From: Spongilla lacustris
Lineage: Eukaryota; Porifera; Demospongiae; Spongillida; Spongillidae
Length of the DNA: 64,000 nucleotides
Direction: 5' to 3'
Assembly: GCA_949361645.1 (NCBI GenBank)
Contig: OX442424.1
Coordinates: 4,733,986 to 4,797,985, forward strand
The stretch's first letter is position 1. Every line of letters begins with the position of its first letter. The translations under genes were made by a program, and so were the position numbers. Positions 1 to 14,800 of this stretch are shown here, piece after piece. A model generated the notes under the pieces. The model was not told where the DNA came from. It saw only the letters and a list, made by a program, of their open reading frames with translations, and did not search any database.

Positions 1-375
1 TGCATCTATAAAATGAATTACAGTGAGTAGCTCCTTACGAAATCTGAAATAAGCATTTTGAAACCATTTTTTCCCATTGTCGCCCCATTTTTTTCTTCCA
101 AAGAGTCTTCAGTGTTATAATCAATTTAGCAACATTATACATGTACTAGCACCAATGTTCCTTCCACAGAAAGCTGTACTGTGCACAAACATTTGCACAT
201 ACATGTAGGCACAAAAACTAAACCCTTCATGACGGTGCATAAGGGTTAGTTAACTGAGTGTATGCTTTCACCATTCACACTTAATGTAATGCAATAATAA
301 TATTTAACATTCACTTCCGAGGAAATGCACATTATACTTCTACATCTTGCTATGAGATCCCGAACTCCAGCACTA
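1..375. other. intergenic, no gene seen
   Basis: This is the AT-rich 3' flank of the phytanoyl-CoA dioxygenase-family gene. It contains a few isolated TACATGTA palindromes and no exon-like open stretch with splice sites. It may hold the 3' UTR of the gene that ends at 376, but no clear polyadenylation signal decides this. Confidence 0.5.
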
Positions 376-1907
376 TCACAGGGCTTCCAACCGAGCCCTA
401 TCCTTTGCCATTCTCTCATCTCGATCCCTCATTCCATGCAAGTAAGGAGCGGCATCAAAACCAAACATCTCATACCTCCTGCTCACACACCTCAGCGTCT
501 CCTCAGTCCAGTAATTGTCTCCTGGATGAGGCATGCCAAGTAAGGCTCTCTGTTTGACACTAGCTCCTCCGATGAGTCTTTCTAGGCGCTGGTCAGAGTG
601 ATACATCTCCCGTGCCCAGGTATTCCAATTTTGAAACCACTGTGCATCTCCTCTGCGAAATGAAAAGTTTACGGTAAGGCGAGTGGCATTAGGCACAGTC
701 AATGGTGTGCCACGATGCCAGAGATCATGGCGATACAGCAAAAGAGTGCCTTTGTGGAAACGGGCACGACATTCACGTGCATAGAGATGCTGTCGGAATG
801 AGTGGATTTCTGGATAGTGTTCTTGGAAGTAGGCCTCTGCAAGGGTCTTGTCATTGATCCATGGAAACTCTGCTGCACCAGGAGTCTTGAGAAAAGAATC
901 AGGTTGGTAGGCAACATCTTTCGCTCCCTCTCTTGCTACAAGGGCAGTCTCCCCTCCTGTATTACTGGATTCTGATAGGTAGAGGATCATAGCGACTGAT
1001 GCAGGAGTATCCCATGCAGGAGGAGCCACAAGCATGTGATTCCATCCGTCAATATGCATTCTTTGGTCGCTGTAGAAGTATAGAGAAGGGCAGTGATAAA
1101 TCCCCACAAGCATTTGATTGAATGTGTATTTAAATATCACAGTGCCATTGAACTAATTTAAACTAAAAATTAATAATAATAATATTATAATCATAATATA
1201 ACAAGTGCCTAGTCCTACTAAAGAAAGTTGTGGACAATGTTTTAACTCATGTTTTTAATGAAAAGGCAGCACGGATGCATTTGGCAAGGTATTAATGACT
1301 TAAATTTTATTTACAGCCCCGCCCCCCCTCCATAATAAAAATAATAATAATGGCAATACTGTCAAGGTGCACACCACTTAAGGGTTAGGGTTAAGGTCTT
1401 ATGCATTGAATTGTTTGTACTCTTTTGTGTGCAAAATAAATTCTGTATATGTATCGCATGTTGATTATACACAAAATAGGTGTGTTAATTATGCAAACGG
1501 TTATATTCTCACCATCATTACCGATTGTCGAACTTTGAGGATGTAGATTCGGTTTGAAATTTTGCCCAAGCGTCTGCTTGTGTCAATCGAATATCATCCG
1601 TCTTCAACAACTTGGATACCATGCGGATGAGGGTTTCATGGATGGTGATGGTGTTGAGAGCACTGCCGTGGGCAAATGGGAAAACAATCCCTCCAAAATC
1701 TTTTTTTGCTTTCAAGCTGGCATCGTCAGCAATCTCGTTCATCAATTCCCGACTCGCTGCATCAATGAGATCATCCGACAGAATGCCATCTACAAGAGAG
1801 AACCCTTTCTCGCTCCACTCTTGAACGATTTTCTCTTCCTCTGCAGCAGAAATTTTATTGTTCAAAACTCTGAATGGGTCTGCCCATCGAACGTTATCTT
1901 GGCTCAT
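376..1907 (-). CDS. phytanoyl-CoA dioxygenase (PhyH) family protein, 2 exons
   Basis: Exon 1 is 1522-1907 and exon 2 is 376-1069, joined by a GT-AG intron (donor GTAATG, acceptor CTACAG). The predicted protein is 359 aa. The start is the ATG at 1907; the in-frame GTG at 1916 is not needed. The Fe(II)-binding facial triad is visible: His134-x-Asp136 in MHIDGWNH, followed directly after the intron, and a distal His247 in LWHRGT. The 2-oxoglutarate-binding Arg is probably Arg259 in TRLTVNFSFRR. This order and spacing are typical of the PhyH double-stranded beta-helix fold, whose members hydroxylate lipids or small molecules using Fe(II), O2 and 2-oxoglutarate. No signal peptide, membrane segment or clear PTS1 is visible (the C-terminus is RLEAL). 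The substrate cannot be told from the sequence, so no symbol is given. It lies about 400 bp downstream of PPP1R21 on the same strand. Confidence 0.85.
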
Positions 1908-2311
1908 GGTGGACACTTGTTTATAAATGTGCTATATATTTATCTGATGAAGTAGGCGTATTAAGTGAATTTATTACTACATTAACATTATTATATTGCA
2001 GCATTTTTTTTTTAAAACACCGCGCCAATAAGACTGATAGGTATATTAAGAAATGAATCAGCATTAAAAAATAAAATAAAAAGGAAGTTAAAATAGCAAA
2101 AATGTTGCACTTTAGTATGGATTCATACTTATAAATTCTGCCTCCTTTCACTTCTCCTTGACTCAATAATGCTAGGCTACAAACATATGCAACAATTTGA
2201 AGACCAAATATAGAATGTTGATGATGTATTAAATGACACATTACATACATTTTTGCACACAACAAAACAAAGAGTTCTCTTATACTAGTAGCAAAATTAG
2301 AAAGTTCAATT

Positions 2312-5300
2312 TCATGTTGCTTTATTTGGACGCTTGCCCTGCAAAATAGAAGAGTGAGTCAATTACTCCTTAATAATAGGCAGAAACTATAAATTTCTTC
2401 TATAGGGTATTTCTCCAGTACTTGTGTATTGAAGGCAAAGCCGACTTTAGTATTAGAGGAATATTGTAAATCCCATTTAAAATCTGTGTTGTTTTGTGCA
2501 AAAGGTCTATAGGCACATGCATGTATGTATATACATGCAGGTGCCTATGTACGTATGTATGTGTGTGTGTGTGTGCGTGTATGTATGTATGTGTGTGTGT
2601 GTGTGTGTGTGCGTGTATGTATGTATGTATGTATGTATGTATGTATGTATGTATGCATGCATGCATGCATGCATGCATGCATGTATGTATGTATTGGAAT
2701 CGTAGTAGCATTTCTGTACCTTGGACTTCTTAAAAACTTCTAGTTCTTCAGACTGTTTAATAAGCTTGTCATTTAGCTCACACAGATGGTCGGACATAGT
2801 ACTCAATTGTTTGTCATAATTCTCCGTTGTGATACTTAACTCATCCTGTAACAAACAAAAATATATAAAAAGCACACAAAGATGATGATGAAAGAAAGAG
2901 GGAAGGTCGAAAGTGTAATTACCTTTAGCTGGTTGTTGGTTGCAGTCACTGTTTGCAATGTTTCCATTATTTTATTCTTGGCATTACTTATATGTAGAAA
3001 CTGTTTTTGCAGGGCTCGACACTGGAATTATGATGCAATGATATATTAAAATTAAGCAACGATATACAAGTCAACCATACCTCAGCATAATAGTGCACAG
3101 TTTTCCCCTCCGTTTCTTGTAGCTACATGTAGTTGGATAAATTTATTAGACATCAATTTCTGTGCCTCATTGTTTCTAATTATACATACATGAGCATTTA
3201 ACTCCGTTATTCTTGCTGTAAAATGTCTGCGAATGAGCTCTTCTCTCAAGCGCTCGTCTGAAACATCCTGCATGTATAGTAACCAAAATGAAATTACATG
3301 TAACTTCACACAAGAACCCATTACCATATTTACAGCCTCTCTCAAAAGTAAACACCTTGTCAATGATAGGCCCATTAGGTTAATGCTCTTTCAATACTGA
3401 ATACATGAGTACCAAAAACAATCGTAGGCTCTGCAAGATTTTAAGTAATAACAAACACGAATAAAGAAGTAATCCTTTTGTAATCAGTTCATATGGACAC
3501 AAGGAGATGCAAAGGAATAAATGTGAATGCACATTTCATAATGGGGGTGTGTAATTTGCTTTTAAAACAACTTGTACACTGCAAAGGTTAACAGAAAGTG
3601 TGGGCTGCAAGAGCCAAGTCAAAACGACTGCTAGTGTCTACTTTGAATACACGAAGAAAAAAAATGCGCTCAGGTCTGTTCAATGGGATATGTAGTAGTT
3701 ACATCTATATATATATATATATATATCTTGCATAAAATACCATACAGTGCCATTAAACGGGACAGTGTCCAGCAAAATCGGGCTTGTGGGGTTATAATTT
3801 TATCACTATAAAAATTGCACGTTGTACTAAACAACACATCTTCGCGATGGTATTACGTTTTCCTTTCAAATTTCGTACACTTGTTCCCACACCATTTCTC
3901 TGTGTGAAAATCGATTTTTGTGATCTACACATTTTCCGTGCCGTGGATACATCAATCGTTAACCCCGCGGGTTAGAATTCCTCATTTTTCCACGTACGAG
4001 TGTTGAAAACGCGTCAAATTCGGATTGCACATAGAGGAGTCCTGTAGCTATTGATTTGTTCTGTTCGTTAATTTCTATATCATCCGTTAAGGAGATACAG
4101 TCGAACAAACTACGGGCAATGATTTTGGCAAATCGCATCCCGCTCAGTGAATGGGAAGGCAGTGATTATATCATTGGCGCGAATCAAGCGGGAAAATGTG
4201 CCTGTAGTTTGCTCAACTGTATCTCCGTAACGGATGATTCAGAAACTAACGAACAGAACAAGTCAATAGCTACAGGACTCCTCTATGCACACTCCAAATT
4301 TGACGCGTTTTCAATGGATTTCTAACTCGCGGGGTTAACGATTGTTGTATCCACAGCACGGTAAAGGTGTAGATCACAAAAATCGATTTTCACACAGAGA
4401 AATGGTGTGGGAACAAGTGTATGAAATTGGAAAAGAAAAGGTAGTACCTTCGCGAAGATGTGTTGTTTAGTACAACGTGCAATTTTTATAGTGATAAAAT
4501 CATAACCCCACAAGCCCGATTTTGCTGGACACTGTCCCAAATACTTTTTACTGCTGTTTGAAAGTACATGTATTTTAATAGTCAGGAATTATATAAGCTC
4601 CTGCTTAAATAGGGCAGTAATTATGGAGCCACTAGTATTATAGGACAAGCTGGCAAGTCAGGTAAGAGCAATAACTGGAGACTATGGGTCAGGGAAGCGT
4701 TCATGTTATTGTTTATTTTTTGGTGTTGTTTGCCTAATATCTTGGAAAGGGTGGCATGCACATTTCATGTCTCATCACAAGAGCAGGTTCCTTGACTGAT
4801 ACATGTATCAGGCAGACAAGCCCTGGTTGGACAGAGGTTAAATTGTTTATGTGCATGGCTGGGCAGTGCTAGTCTGAGTGTTTCCCCCAGCATGTACATG
4901 TTTCCTGCTAGAGATTTTTTTCCACATAAGGAGATGTGGGCTCATCACAAATGTGTAGGTTTATGTTTGAGTTCCCTGTCCAGCCATGTGTGTTGAGTGG
5001 TGTGTGGTGTGGTGATCCAGGGGGGGGGGGGGGGGGGGAGGAATATGTGGTAGGATTGGTTTGTGGTGGTCATCTTGGATGTGTGTTTGTACATATGTAC
5101 ATGTACATGTTATGGTTGTGGATATTTGTTTGAACATTGTAGTCGTGTTGATGTTGTATATGTGGTGATTATGGTACCAATGTTCTATTAATATGTTGCA
5201 CAGTGTGATATGCATGTGACAGGAAAATTACATGACCTTGTTATTTTCCTAACATGGCATTGAATGTAAACCAAAGTGCAATAAGCTTAATCTATTTATG

Positions 5301-8300
5301 GTGGCACTGCTGCACGTATGTGGTCATAGATGCAATAAGACATAAACAAACAATAATAATCATACCTCATTTGACAATGAAGATAATGTTAATGACCCAA
5401 CCTATATAACAGAAGCAGAGTACCTAATGACAGTGTTCCTTAATAAATTTCACTACTTACCAATTTTGAAGGTACAGCCGGTTGTTGATTTGCTTGAGAG
5501 TCCTTGTAAAAATGATAATCACATGTACATGACACAATACAATTGGACTTTAAAGCACTGTAATAAAATACTTTCCTACTTATATCCCTGCATTCTGTGA
5601 GAGGGTAGAGTTACACGTATATTCTACTAACTATACAAAAAAAAAAAACACTTGAAACTAACCAATTGAAAACAGAATTATCTGTGTTGATGATGGAATG
5701 AGGGGGGATAAGGTGCATTCAGTAGTAATTCCATGACCATGTCAAGATAATCTCATGCTATAAGGATGTTTAAGATGTTTTTTGTATTTAAGGTGACCTC
5801 ATATAAGTTAAACCTGATTGAATACAGATTTTGATGTTGGAGTAAATAAATGCAAATCATCTTGAAAATCACTTCTTATCCACAGGATAAAGTCAGACAG
5901 TCAGATTTAGGGTTTGCAACAAGCAACAATATCAATTATGTTCACTCTTTACGGTGCGAGTATCTAAGGCAAATACAGTGCTTATCACAAAGAGAGTATT
6001 ATTTAGTCATAACTCTGCAACCAAACAAGACGTGAAAAAAAAAAACAATTTTCATATTCAGCATGCATTTATGTATCATGCTGTGAATGTTTGGTGCATC
6101 ATGTGATATGTTTACATTTTGCAAGTAACACACGGTTAAAATGATATTTGTTATGTCACACATGGATGCAATGGAGTTAAAGTTTCAAGTTTACAACACC
6201 ATTATATTGTTGTAGTCTGCATATCCAGCTTTGTGTGCTACGCAGTTATGGAGATCGGTTCAAGATTCAAGATTATAAAAATTTAAGGTGGGTGGCAGCT
6301 AAGGCAAAAACTCCAGAAAATGTCAGAGGTAAGGTGACTTCTTTGTCTGTACATTGCAAAGTCCCCATAGTAGTTATATGAAAATTTGTACTTCTATCCC
6401 ACAATTTCGATTCAAAGTTACAATGTGGCAAAGTAAAAAAAAATCCGAAATCGGACAGAAATTTTGATCAAAACATGTCATTACAGCGATGACACATTGC
6501 TTTGGCATATTATAAATATCAGGTATTCTATGTCATACGGGTGTGTATTACATTTTATCACTATTGGGTATTGAATGAAGGTTGCTTGCCATTCCTTTCT
6601 TGCATGGCCTCACGCTCTTAGCCGTACAGGCCACGAACGGCTTGTACCTCCCAATATCTGAGCTTTCTATTTCTAATTGTTGTAAACACCCAATATATGT
6701 CTGAAAAGAACAAGTACCAGAATGTGAGTCACCATCTTAAAAAGTTTTAAACTGCTTTATGTGCTAAAGCCATCGCATTATTACCCACTGTTTGTGACAT
6801 CAAAGTGGACGTAAATACCTTAAAGTATACATACGGAAACCATTTAAAATATCTGTCCAATAACAAATAAAAAAGTTCACCTTACCTCTCATGTTTTCTG
6901 GAGTTTTTCCTTAACCGCTACCCACATTCTAATCTTGGCCATAACATGGACAAGCAGACTATAACAGTGTAATGGTATTATAAATCTGAAATCATAACTC
7001 CATTGCGTTCATGAGTTACAAAACAAATATGGAGTCCGGAAATGTAAACATATCACGTGATGCACCAATAATTTACAAAATGCATGCTGAATCCAAATGT
7101 AATTGTTTTTTTTCTCACACCATGTTTGGTTGCAGTTATGGCAAAAAACGGAGATTTATTTTTTTTACCCTCTATGTGATAAACACTGTACACATGTGTA
7201 ATTACTGATAAGAAACAATGCAAGCCATTCAAAGGATATGCATTGAAAGGATATGTAACACTGTAATGAACTAACCCACGTGTCGCTAATGTCCTGATCC
7301 TTATTAGAATCATGATGTTGAGCCAACACTGACTCCAGGAATGCAACTTTCTGAATGAAGTGATATCAAAAAAGGGAGTTACATATGATACATGTATATG
7401 TACATGAACTTGTACATGAAGGTCAAATAATGCTCAAGTAAAGATACAATGTAGATCCTTATCATTATGAATGTGTATAGCAATTTAGATATACTCAAAT
7501 AAACTGATAACTGAAGTACTCCAGATGGCTACAGAAAGACATCGTACTTGGTATTAACAATTTTTTTAATAAAGGATTTGTGTAAGTACATGTAGGGGCA
7601 ATCCTTGCGTCAGTCAATAGCTACACATGTAACATTCAGTGCCAATTATGCAATGTGAATAAATTTAAAGTTTAACCATTTTAACATATTTGAAACAAAA
7701 TTCAGTAGTTTATCTAGTTAACCTCTATCTTACAATTTTAAAAACAATAACTGCAATGCGATAATTTAGCAAAGGGTACATTTTACCTTTGTTTCTTTCT
7801 CATGCTTCACTTTTAGCAAGTGAAAATCAAGAATTAATTGTTCCTTTTCTTGCTCCAATTTTGAGAGTCTCTCCTGCCCAGAAATTACCTAATAGTCCGA
7901 AATTAGAAAAGTAAAGTATAATGAACTCAAACATGAAGTAAAGATTTCCAACAAACCATTTCACTAAGGTTATAGAAAAAGTAAACTAAGATACAAGTGG
8001 AACAAACTCTCTTATAAATACACCCGGGTATATTGTTTCGAAACAATCCAATATTTATTTACATACATCACAAACACACTAAGATAAATATTCAAATTGT
8101 GAGCATTGCATGATTTAAATACAGATTATTAGTAAACTATATTAATGAACCATCATAATATCATCATCGAGTTACAAAACTCGAATTATTGAAGGTTCTT
8201 TTGATATTCTTGCATTATAATTTACCCAGGATCAAATATCATCAGGGCCAAAATGCTGTTCTAGTGGGAAATTGAAGATGACACAATAAAGTAGAGTAGG

Positions 8301-11300
8301 CCTCATTTGTTTTACGTTTATTGTTAATTAGGATTGAACTGTAGTTTCTACTAGCAATAATTAATTCCTTCCAAAAAAGAAAGTAACAGATAAAACTAAC
8401 TGGTACATATATGGCATACATCCCAATATTAAATATGCATCGCCCTTCTGGATGGCAATTGACAACAGCTAACAAATGTGTTGGGAAGTGGTCTTTATGA
8501 TTCAGTATTACATATGTCTGTACAACTGTCAATCTGTCCGTCCGTCCATCACATATATGCACATCATTTCACCATTTTAGGTTGTATACAAAAAGGTTTG
8601 AGGGAGAGGCATGGTGAAACACAAATTACATAGTATGTAACTATGTATGTACATCTATGCAAGGATATTAGAATATGTTTATGTACTGTTACAATGTATA
8701 AAATAACAAATGTTCATTCCATTATCTATACTTATACTATCAGGTCATGCTAAAAATTCATACCTGTTTTGTTAAAGTCTCCTTGCTTTCTGAAGAGCTA
8801 GAAAGCGACTTTGAATTATACACTGCTAATGTATATGGTACTGTATCTGAGACGTTCTGGAAGTAGAGATAGTTATACAATATACATTAGATGTAGAGTG
8901 TAGGTGTCAAAAGTTAATTTACCCTCTGCAATCTTTGAACAAAGTGGGTAGCTCTCACTCTTAGTCTCTTTACCACAGATGGCATTGATACAGCCTATGA
9001 TAGGTAACCAGTCAGATAAATACAATCGCAATTGCAGGAGATTCCATTAAGCACAGGCTTCCCAACAGCTGTGCTCAAAATGACCCAAAACAGCATTCAA
9101 TTAATCATATTAAAATAGGTTGCAACAACCAATTTTATATCATGGAGTGCTATTTTTTAGTGTAGAATGGACATTACATCATTGCAGCAAGTAAATACAG
9201 AACATACACATCGTTAATACATCCATGGTATATAACAATTCCATCATACATTATATATTATTATTATTCATCATTGCATTAGAAGTACACAAATACCCTA
9301 TAAGCTAAGAATATAAGCAGTTAAGAGGGTGGGAGCTCCCTGGCCAGGATGGCTCTGGCAATGGACCGGACCAGGGTCATATTCAATCTCCCATAAATCT
9401 CAGCCACCACTGATGACTTGGGTGAAGACAGGTGAATGGCCAAGTGAGATGCCAGCCTGGAGATGGTATCCTGGGCTTCTTTGCCCCGATTTCCATACGT
9501 CTCCACTGCCAATGGAATGCAGGACCAACCTAACTCCTGGCATTTGGGTCCATTTGAGTGTAGTTTCCGGGCCTCTGCTGCAAGGACTGCTGCACCAGCT
9601 TGTTGACATGATTCACCTAAGATGGCCGGGCAGAGGGGTGATGTAATGGTGATGTCAAGTGCAGCTGGTTTGCCTCTGTCCCATCCGGCTATGAGAATGT
9701 CAGCAGGTCTGGTGTGATCAAGGTCTCTAGTGAGGCCATTGCCTTTCTCCAATCTGACACTCAGGTGAGCATGACGGCAGAGGTCAAAGATCTCATCCCG
9801 CAAGCGATTGTGGCGTATCACAACATCTCCTCCATGTCTGCAAGTCACAGCATGATGACCAAGAGGATCGAGGGCCGTATCAGGGCAGAATGGACACATA
9901 GATCGACCTGAAGTGTCCAGTCCCAGCCACCACTTTATGGCCATCTGGTACTCATTGGATTCGAGGTGCAAGCCCAAACCAGGTGAAGGGACCACTGATA
10001 GCCAAGAGGAAGAATGAGGGGCTGCCACTGACAGGAGACAAGCTCTGTTGGCATGAGAGGAAGACTCCAACAAGGTGGAGAAAAGTTGGTTCTCGATCAT
10101 TCCAGACAAAACCTTCTGGGTAGGAGTGGGAGAGGCCAGAACAGATAGAACTGAGATGGCATTGGGAACTGAGACCTGGGAGTTAAATGCCACTACTGCC
10201 TGTTGAAGATGGATATAGTCAGCACTTCCATAGCCGGAGGATGCTAGGGATGCAATGAAGGCAGCAGCAGCATGAAGTGAGACAGAGCGAAGGCCTAGAC
10301 CACCAAATTTCAGTCCGAGCTGTGCCTGACACCATGCCCCATTGGGAACTTCAATGACTGTGCATAGTGCAAAGCACCATTGGACCTCCTCATCAAAGGA
10401 CCTCAGAGCATCTGAGGCTAGGCTGGGTGGTGTGACCCTTGCTATGTGGACCATCCTGCAAAAGCTACCACACATGTGCAACAAGGTAACTGCTACCTGG
10501 AGATCGACTGCAGCCACATCCACCAGCCCAGACAGCAACTTCCTAGATTCTGCACACTTACCAGCAATATAAACTTAGAACAGTGCAAGTAATCACCGAT
10601 TGGTGCCCCGAGGATATCCAAGTTGGGCAAGAATGAACATCTCACATCAGGTGGAAAAAAGGTGTTGCCCTTTCTACTAAATAACTCGCACTTGGCCAAG
10701 TTTACATGGAGGCCCAGGGCTGGGCCCATCTCCTCAATCAAATGCAGAGCCCGCAGCACAGCCGGGCGACTACCAGCCAGGGCTCCATCATCTAGGTACC
10801 AGGCTTGAAGGAGGAGGTCAAAACATTCATCATCAGCTTCCACTATTAAGTGCTAGTGCTATTAATTTGGTAAATTGTAAGTAGGCATCTCCAATGATTT
10901 TGTAATCATGTCTGCAAGTTTAGTAAAATACTGCTAAAATCATACATGTATATAGTACACATTATGACGCAATGCTTAGTTAATGATGTGCACTCTGTAT
11001 TCAATAGACACTCAACCGGGACAGTTTTTTGTTTTTTGCATCCCATTCATTCGTATACATTACCGATAGTTTTTATCTTGATCTTTAAAATTTCGTGGTA
11101 CTTGCACAATCAGTGTGCAAGTACATGTAAGGTATCATTGGAACGCAGAAATTTTGCTCTTTCCAATGGTATACAACGTATGGCTAACATCTTAATTTGA
11201 AAAAAAAAATTGTCAATAACATTTCACTGTTCCCCCATCATTTCCCTCTGCAAAAACCGATATACATATTTTTGGGGAAATGGTGTTGTATGAAGTTTTG

Positions 11301-11560
11301 AAAATAGGAAGTCAACAGCGCAAACCGTTGGAAAGATATAGCGATTTGAATAGGATGCTACATGTATATAAATTCAATCAACGTTCCATATGAGGAGTCC
11401 TGATTTGCTCACCCACCACTATCAGTAACAAAGATACACTTCAGCAAAATTCTAAAGTGATCAAACATTTTCAGCTCAATTAGTGTCAATGACTTGGGAA
11501 AACTGCTACCTGGGAGGCGGGCCCAGGTCATTGCTGTGAATTATGATGGAATATGTACAT

Positions 11561-11598
<38 letters not shown>

Positions 11599-11844
11599 TG
11601 CTAAACCCTTATACATGTATGTTATTATGTGTTACAGACAATGTACATGTATGTTACATACAAATCACTGATATGAACAAATCAAGCAACAGGTATATGT
11701 ATAAGCATTTTGAATTTGAAGCTGACAAGCTGTATCTGAAACAGAAAAAGTTCCAATTTGGAGGCGCAAAAATCAATTTACGCAGAGAGAAATGATGGTG
11801 GAACAAGTTGAGAACATTTGAAAAGAAACATTTGTATGGTTGTA

Positions 11845-11881
<37 letters not shown>

Positions 11882-14800
11882 AGGCTTGGCAAAATCAGCG
11901 GGGAAAGAAGACCTTGTTGGGCTTGACTCTAGTCTGACTTTGTGAAAAGACATGAGAGGTGGGATGTACATTATTTTGTATAAGGTAAAATGCTTTTTGA
12001 AGATTTTATTTATTACACAAATGTGTCTGCTTACCTGATGCTCAGTCCCAAGGCTCTGCACAAGAGCAGCACGAAACAACTCTGCATGTCGTTCCAGATA
12101 ATCAAAGATCTGAATAGTGATAAACAGTAACAAGCAGTGCATTACACAATTCCAAATTATTAGACTAATAATAAATTTTGCATTAACGTATGTACATGTA
12201 CATGTACATTGTATACATGGGACTAACTATTGTTATAATATTACTTAAAATCACATTACACAATCTGAAAAACAGTCTGCAGAATAGTAAATTCCATTAC
12301 TTCTATAAACATCTATAAATAGCAAAGCAAACTCCATCCCATCCAAAACAACAATGAATATTTACTCTATCCGATACAAGAATATCATTATTCCACCAGC
12401 AACTACATGTACATACATATGAGTACATTGAATTGTTCAATTCAGCATATTTGAGCATTATCTTTGTTTGTGATGTCTGCTCTCCAATGCAATTTTACCT
12501 GTTCTGCAGTAGCACATATTCCAGTGAGCGCAGACACGATGCACTCATTTGTTGTGTTCAGCTCCTATGATAATAAGGACTGTAGTACACTCAAACTATT
12601 GAAAAGCATAGGCTATAACCCTGCACAACTGTTGAGCTGAGCATTTTAAAGGCTTATATGTTACATGTATGTCACCCAAGCTGCAATAAAAATATAAATG
12701 TATTACTTTTATGAACTTGTACTAGAACAATTACTTATAAATAAAAATTAATCTTTACTGTCTATGAATGCTGCATTTACAAGAAATTAATGATGGCTGT
12801 TGGTACAATATAATATATGAAGTGGCAGCAGGTGCATGAAGATTTGGATTGGTATTAAAATGTGTATTTTGATTATGTGTTTCTGAGTGAATGTATATTT
12901 TTTGTAATATAAGAACATACATGCATTCTTACCATAAATGTATATTAGCAATTGCAATTTCAAATAGGGTTCTAGGATTTCATACAGTGTACAATTGTGC
13001 ACCCCAGCCACATTTACAAAAGTGCACGGCATACTTGGTTAGAGGTCGGTAGTTGATATTCTTGTGCCACTTTAGATGAGTAATTTGTGCAGAGTTCTAA
13101 ATAAGAGTTCATTGCACAACATCATATCAAATACATAGTCACTAATAAAATGTGCAGTAAATAGTGTAATACATTACAGGTACACAGTCAAGGGAGATGA
13201 AAATGACCTACACAATGGTGATACTGCCAGTAATGCATTGAACATACACTATAACAAGCACTAGCAATTTTCTGCAGGTTACCTTAAAAGTAGCATTCCT
13301 GACATTTAGTGCAGCTACAATTATGCCCAAGTTACAGCTGGATTGTTTTTAAAACATCCACAGACAGATGTACATAAAAGTTGTTGTAAAATCTTCCTAT
13401 GAAGATTATACATGTAGGTGACCAATTTGATTTCTGCCATTATCCAAACCATAAAAACTGCTACACACCCTTTGTTTATAATGTACGGAATGGCGCATTT
13501 CAAGCTTTTAATGAGTAGCTACATGTAACCTTTCCAATTGTTAGATAAGCCTAGCAGTGATATAGCAATATTTTAATCTAGTGTCCAGCACTTATTCATC
13601 AAAAGGTAGAACATCATTAGTGACCTTGAGTTGTGAGTGTTCCAGTAAAATGGAAACTACATACAAGCCAAACTAATAACTACATGTAAAACTAATAAGG
13701 TGTTCATTATGTAAAATTCACAAAACCATGCATAAGAAAATTTTGAAATACCTTTCATTGATGCAAGAACACCACCAAATCCACCTTGCAGTCTCTCAAA
13801 GCACATTACAATATTATTTGTAGGAATATTGCCAGGTAAACCTACATGTAAGTAAATGCATCCATGGTTTATACACATGCACATTTACATGTACTTAAAT
13901 GTATTTCATCACCAACCTTTTGTAATTAAACACAGATAACTGCATACAGTGGACAGCATCCTTGCCAGTTGTAAATGATCATTGCACAGCAGCATATTCA
14001 CGTTAGTGAGTTGAGGGCCACAGACAGATTCTTTACACTCCATTTGTAGACTAGTACCGGTACAAAAAAAAAGAGAAGATAAATGGAAGTTGATGTAATA
14101 ATACATAGGACATGTATGAATAAATGTAACGATTAGATTATACTTTACAATGCAGTAGAGTGTTCTAGCCAGTACATACATGTACCTGTGGCCATATAAA
14201 CTTACATGGCAAGTTAGTTTCACAGTGGACTTGAATAACCCCTTCATGCTATGATTTTATTGTATTGAAAATCATAAAATTTTACCAATTGAATTCAGTA
14301 TCGCACAAGTGAAAGAAACATGCCTGCTTTTTTAAATCAATTACATGCGTACATTTGAGAGGATGAAATAGCACCCTCCTTTCACACCATTGTTTTTCAT
14401 AATCTTTAAATAGCAATCATTTTATTTGTAGTACTGAATTCAATTGGTCATTTCCTATCATAAATGTATAATTATGCTACTTCACACTTACAAGTAGGTA
14501 TTATTATGTACTTCTTTATTAACTAATTAACATAAATGAAAAACAGGTACATGTATGCAATATGAAACTCTACTTACCACACACTAAAGTGAAAGGATGC
14601 GTGTAGAAACATGCACACCAAGAGAGACCAACCTTAATTGCATGTAAGGAGCCAGTGTTTCCATGAAAATTGCAAAGGTGCGGTATGCTGTCACAAAACC
14701 TTCCAAGTCAGCAGATGTAGTCTATTGCACAAAACATTAAGTGCCAGATCATCAGAAAGGCATTAATTAATGATACCAATATGTATGGGTTCTTTTCCAG

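Noticed and set aside
699..917. ORF antiparallel frame within the PhyH exon
   Set aside because: Shadow of the real exon; no motif of its own.
2400..2875. Overlapping ORFs full of VCVCV, THTH or ACMHACMH
   Set aside because: They are six-frame readings of the GT/ATGT/ATGC microsatellite; only the PPP1R21 exon at 2720-2845 is coding.
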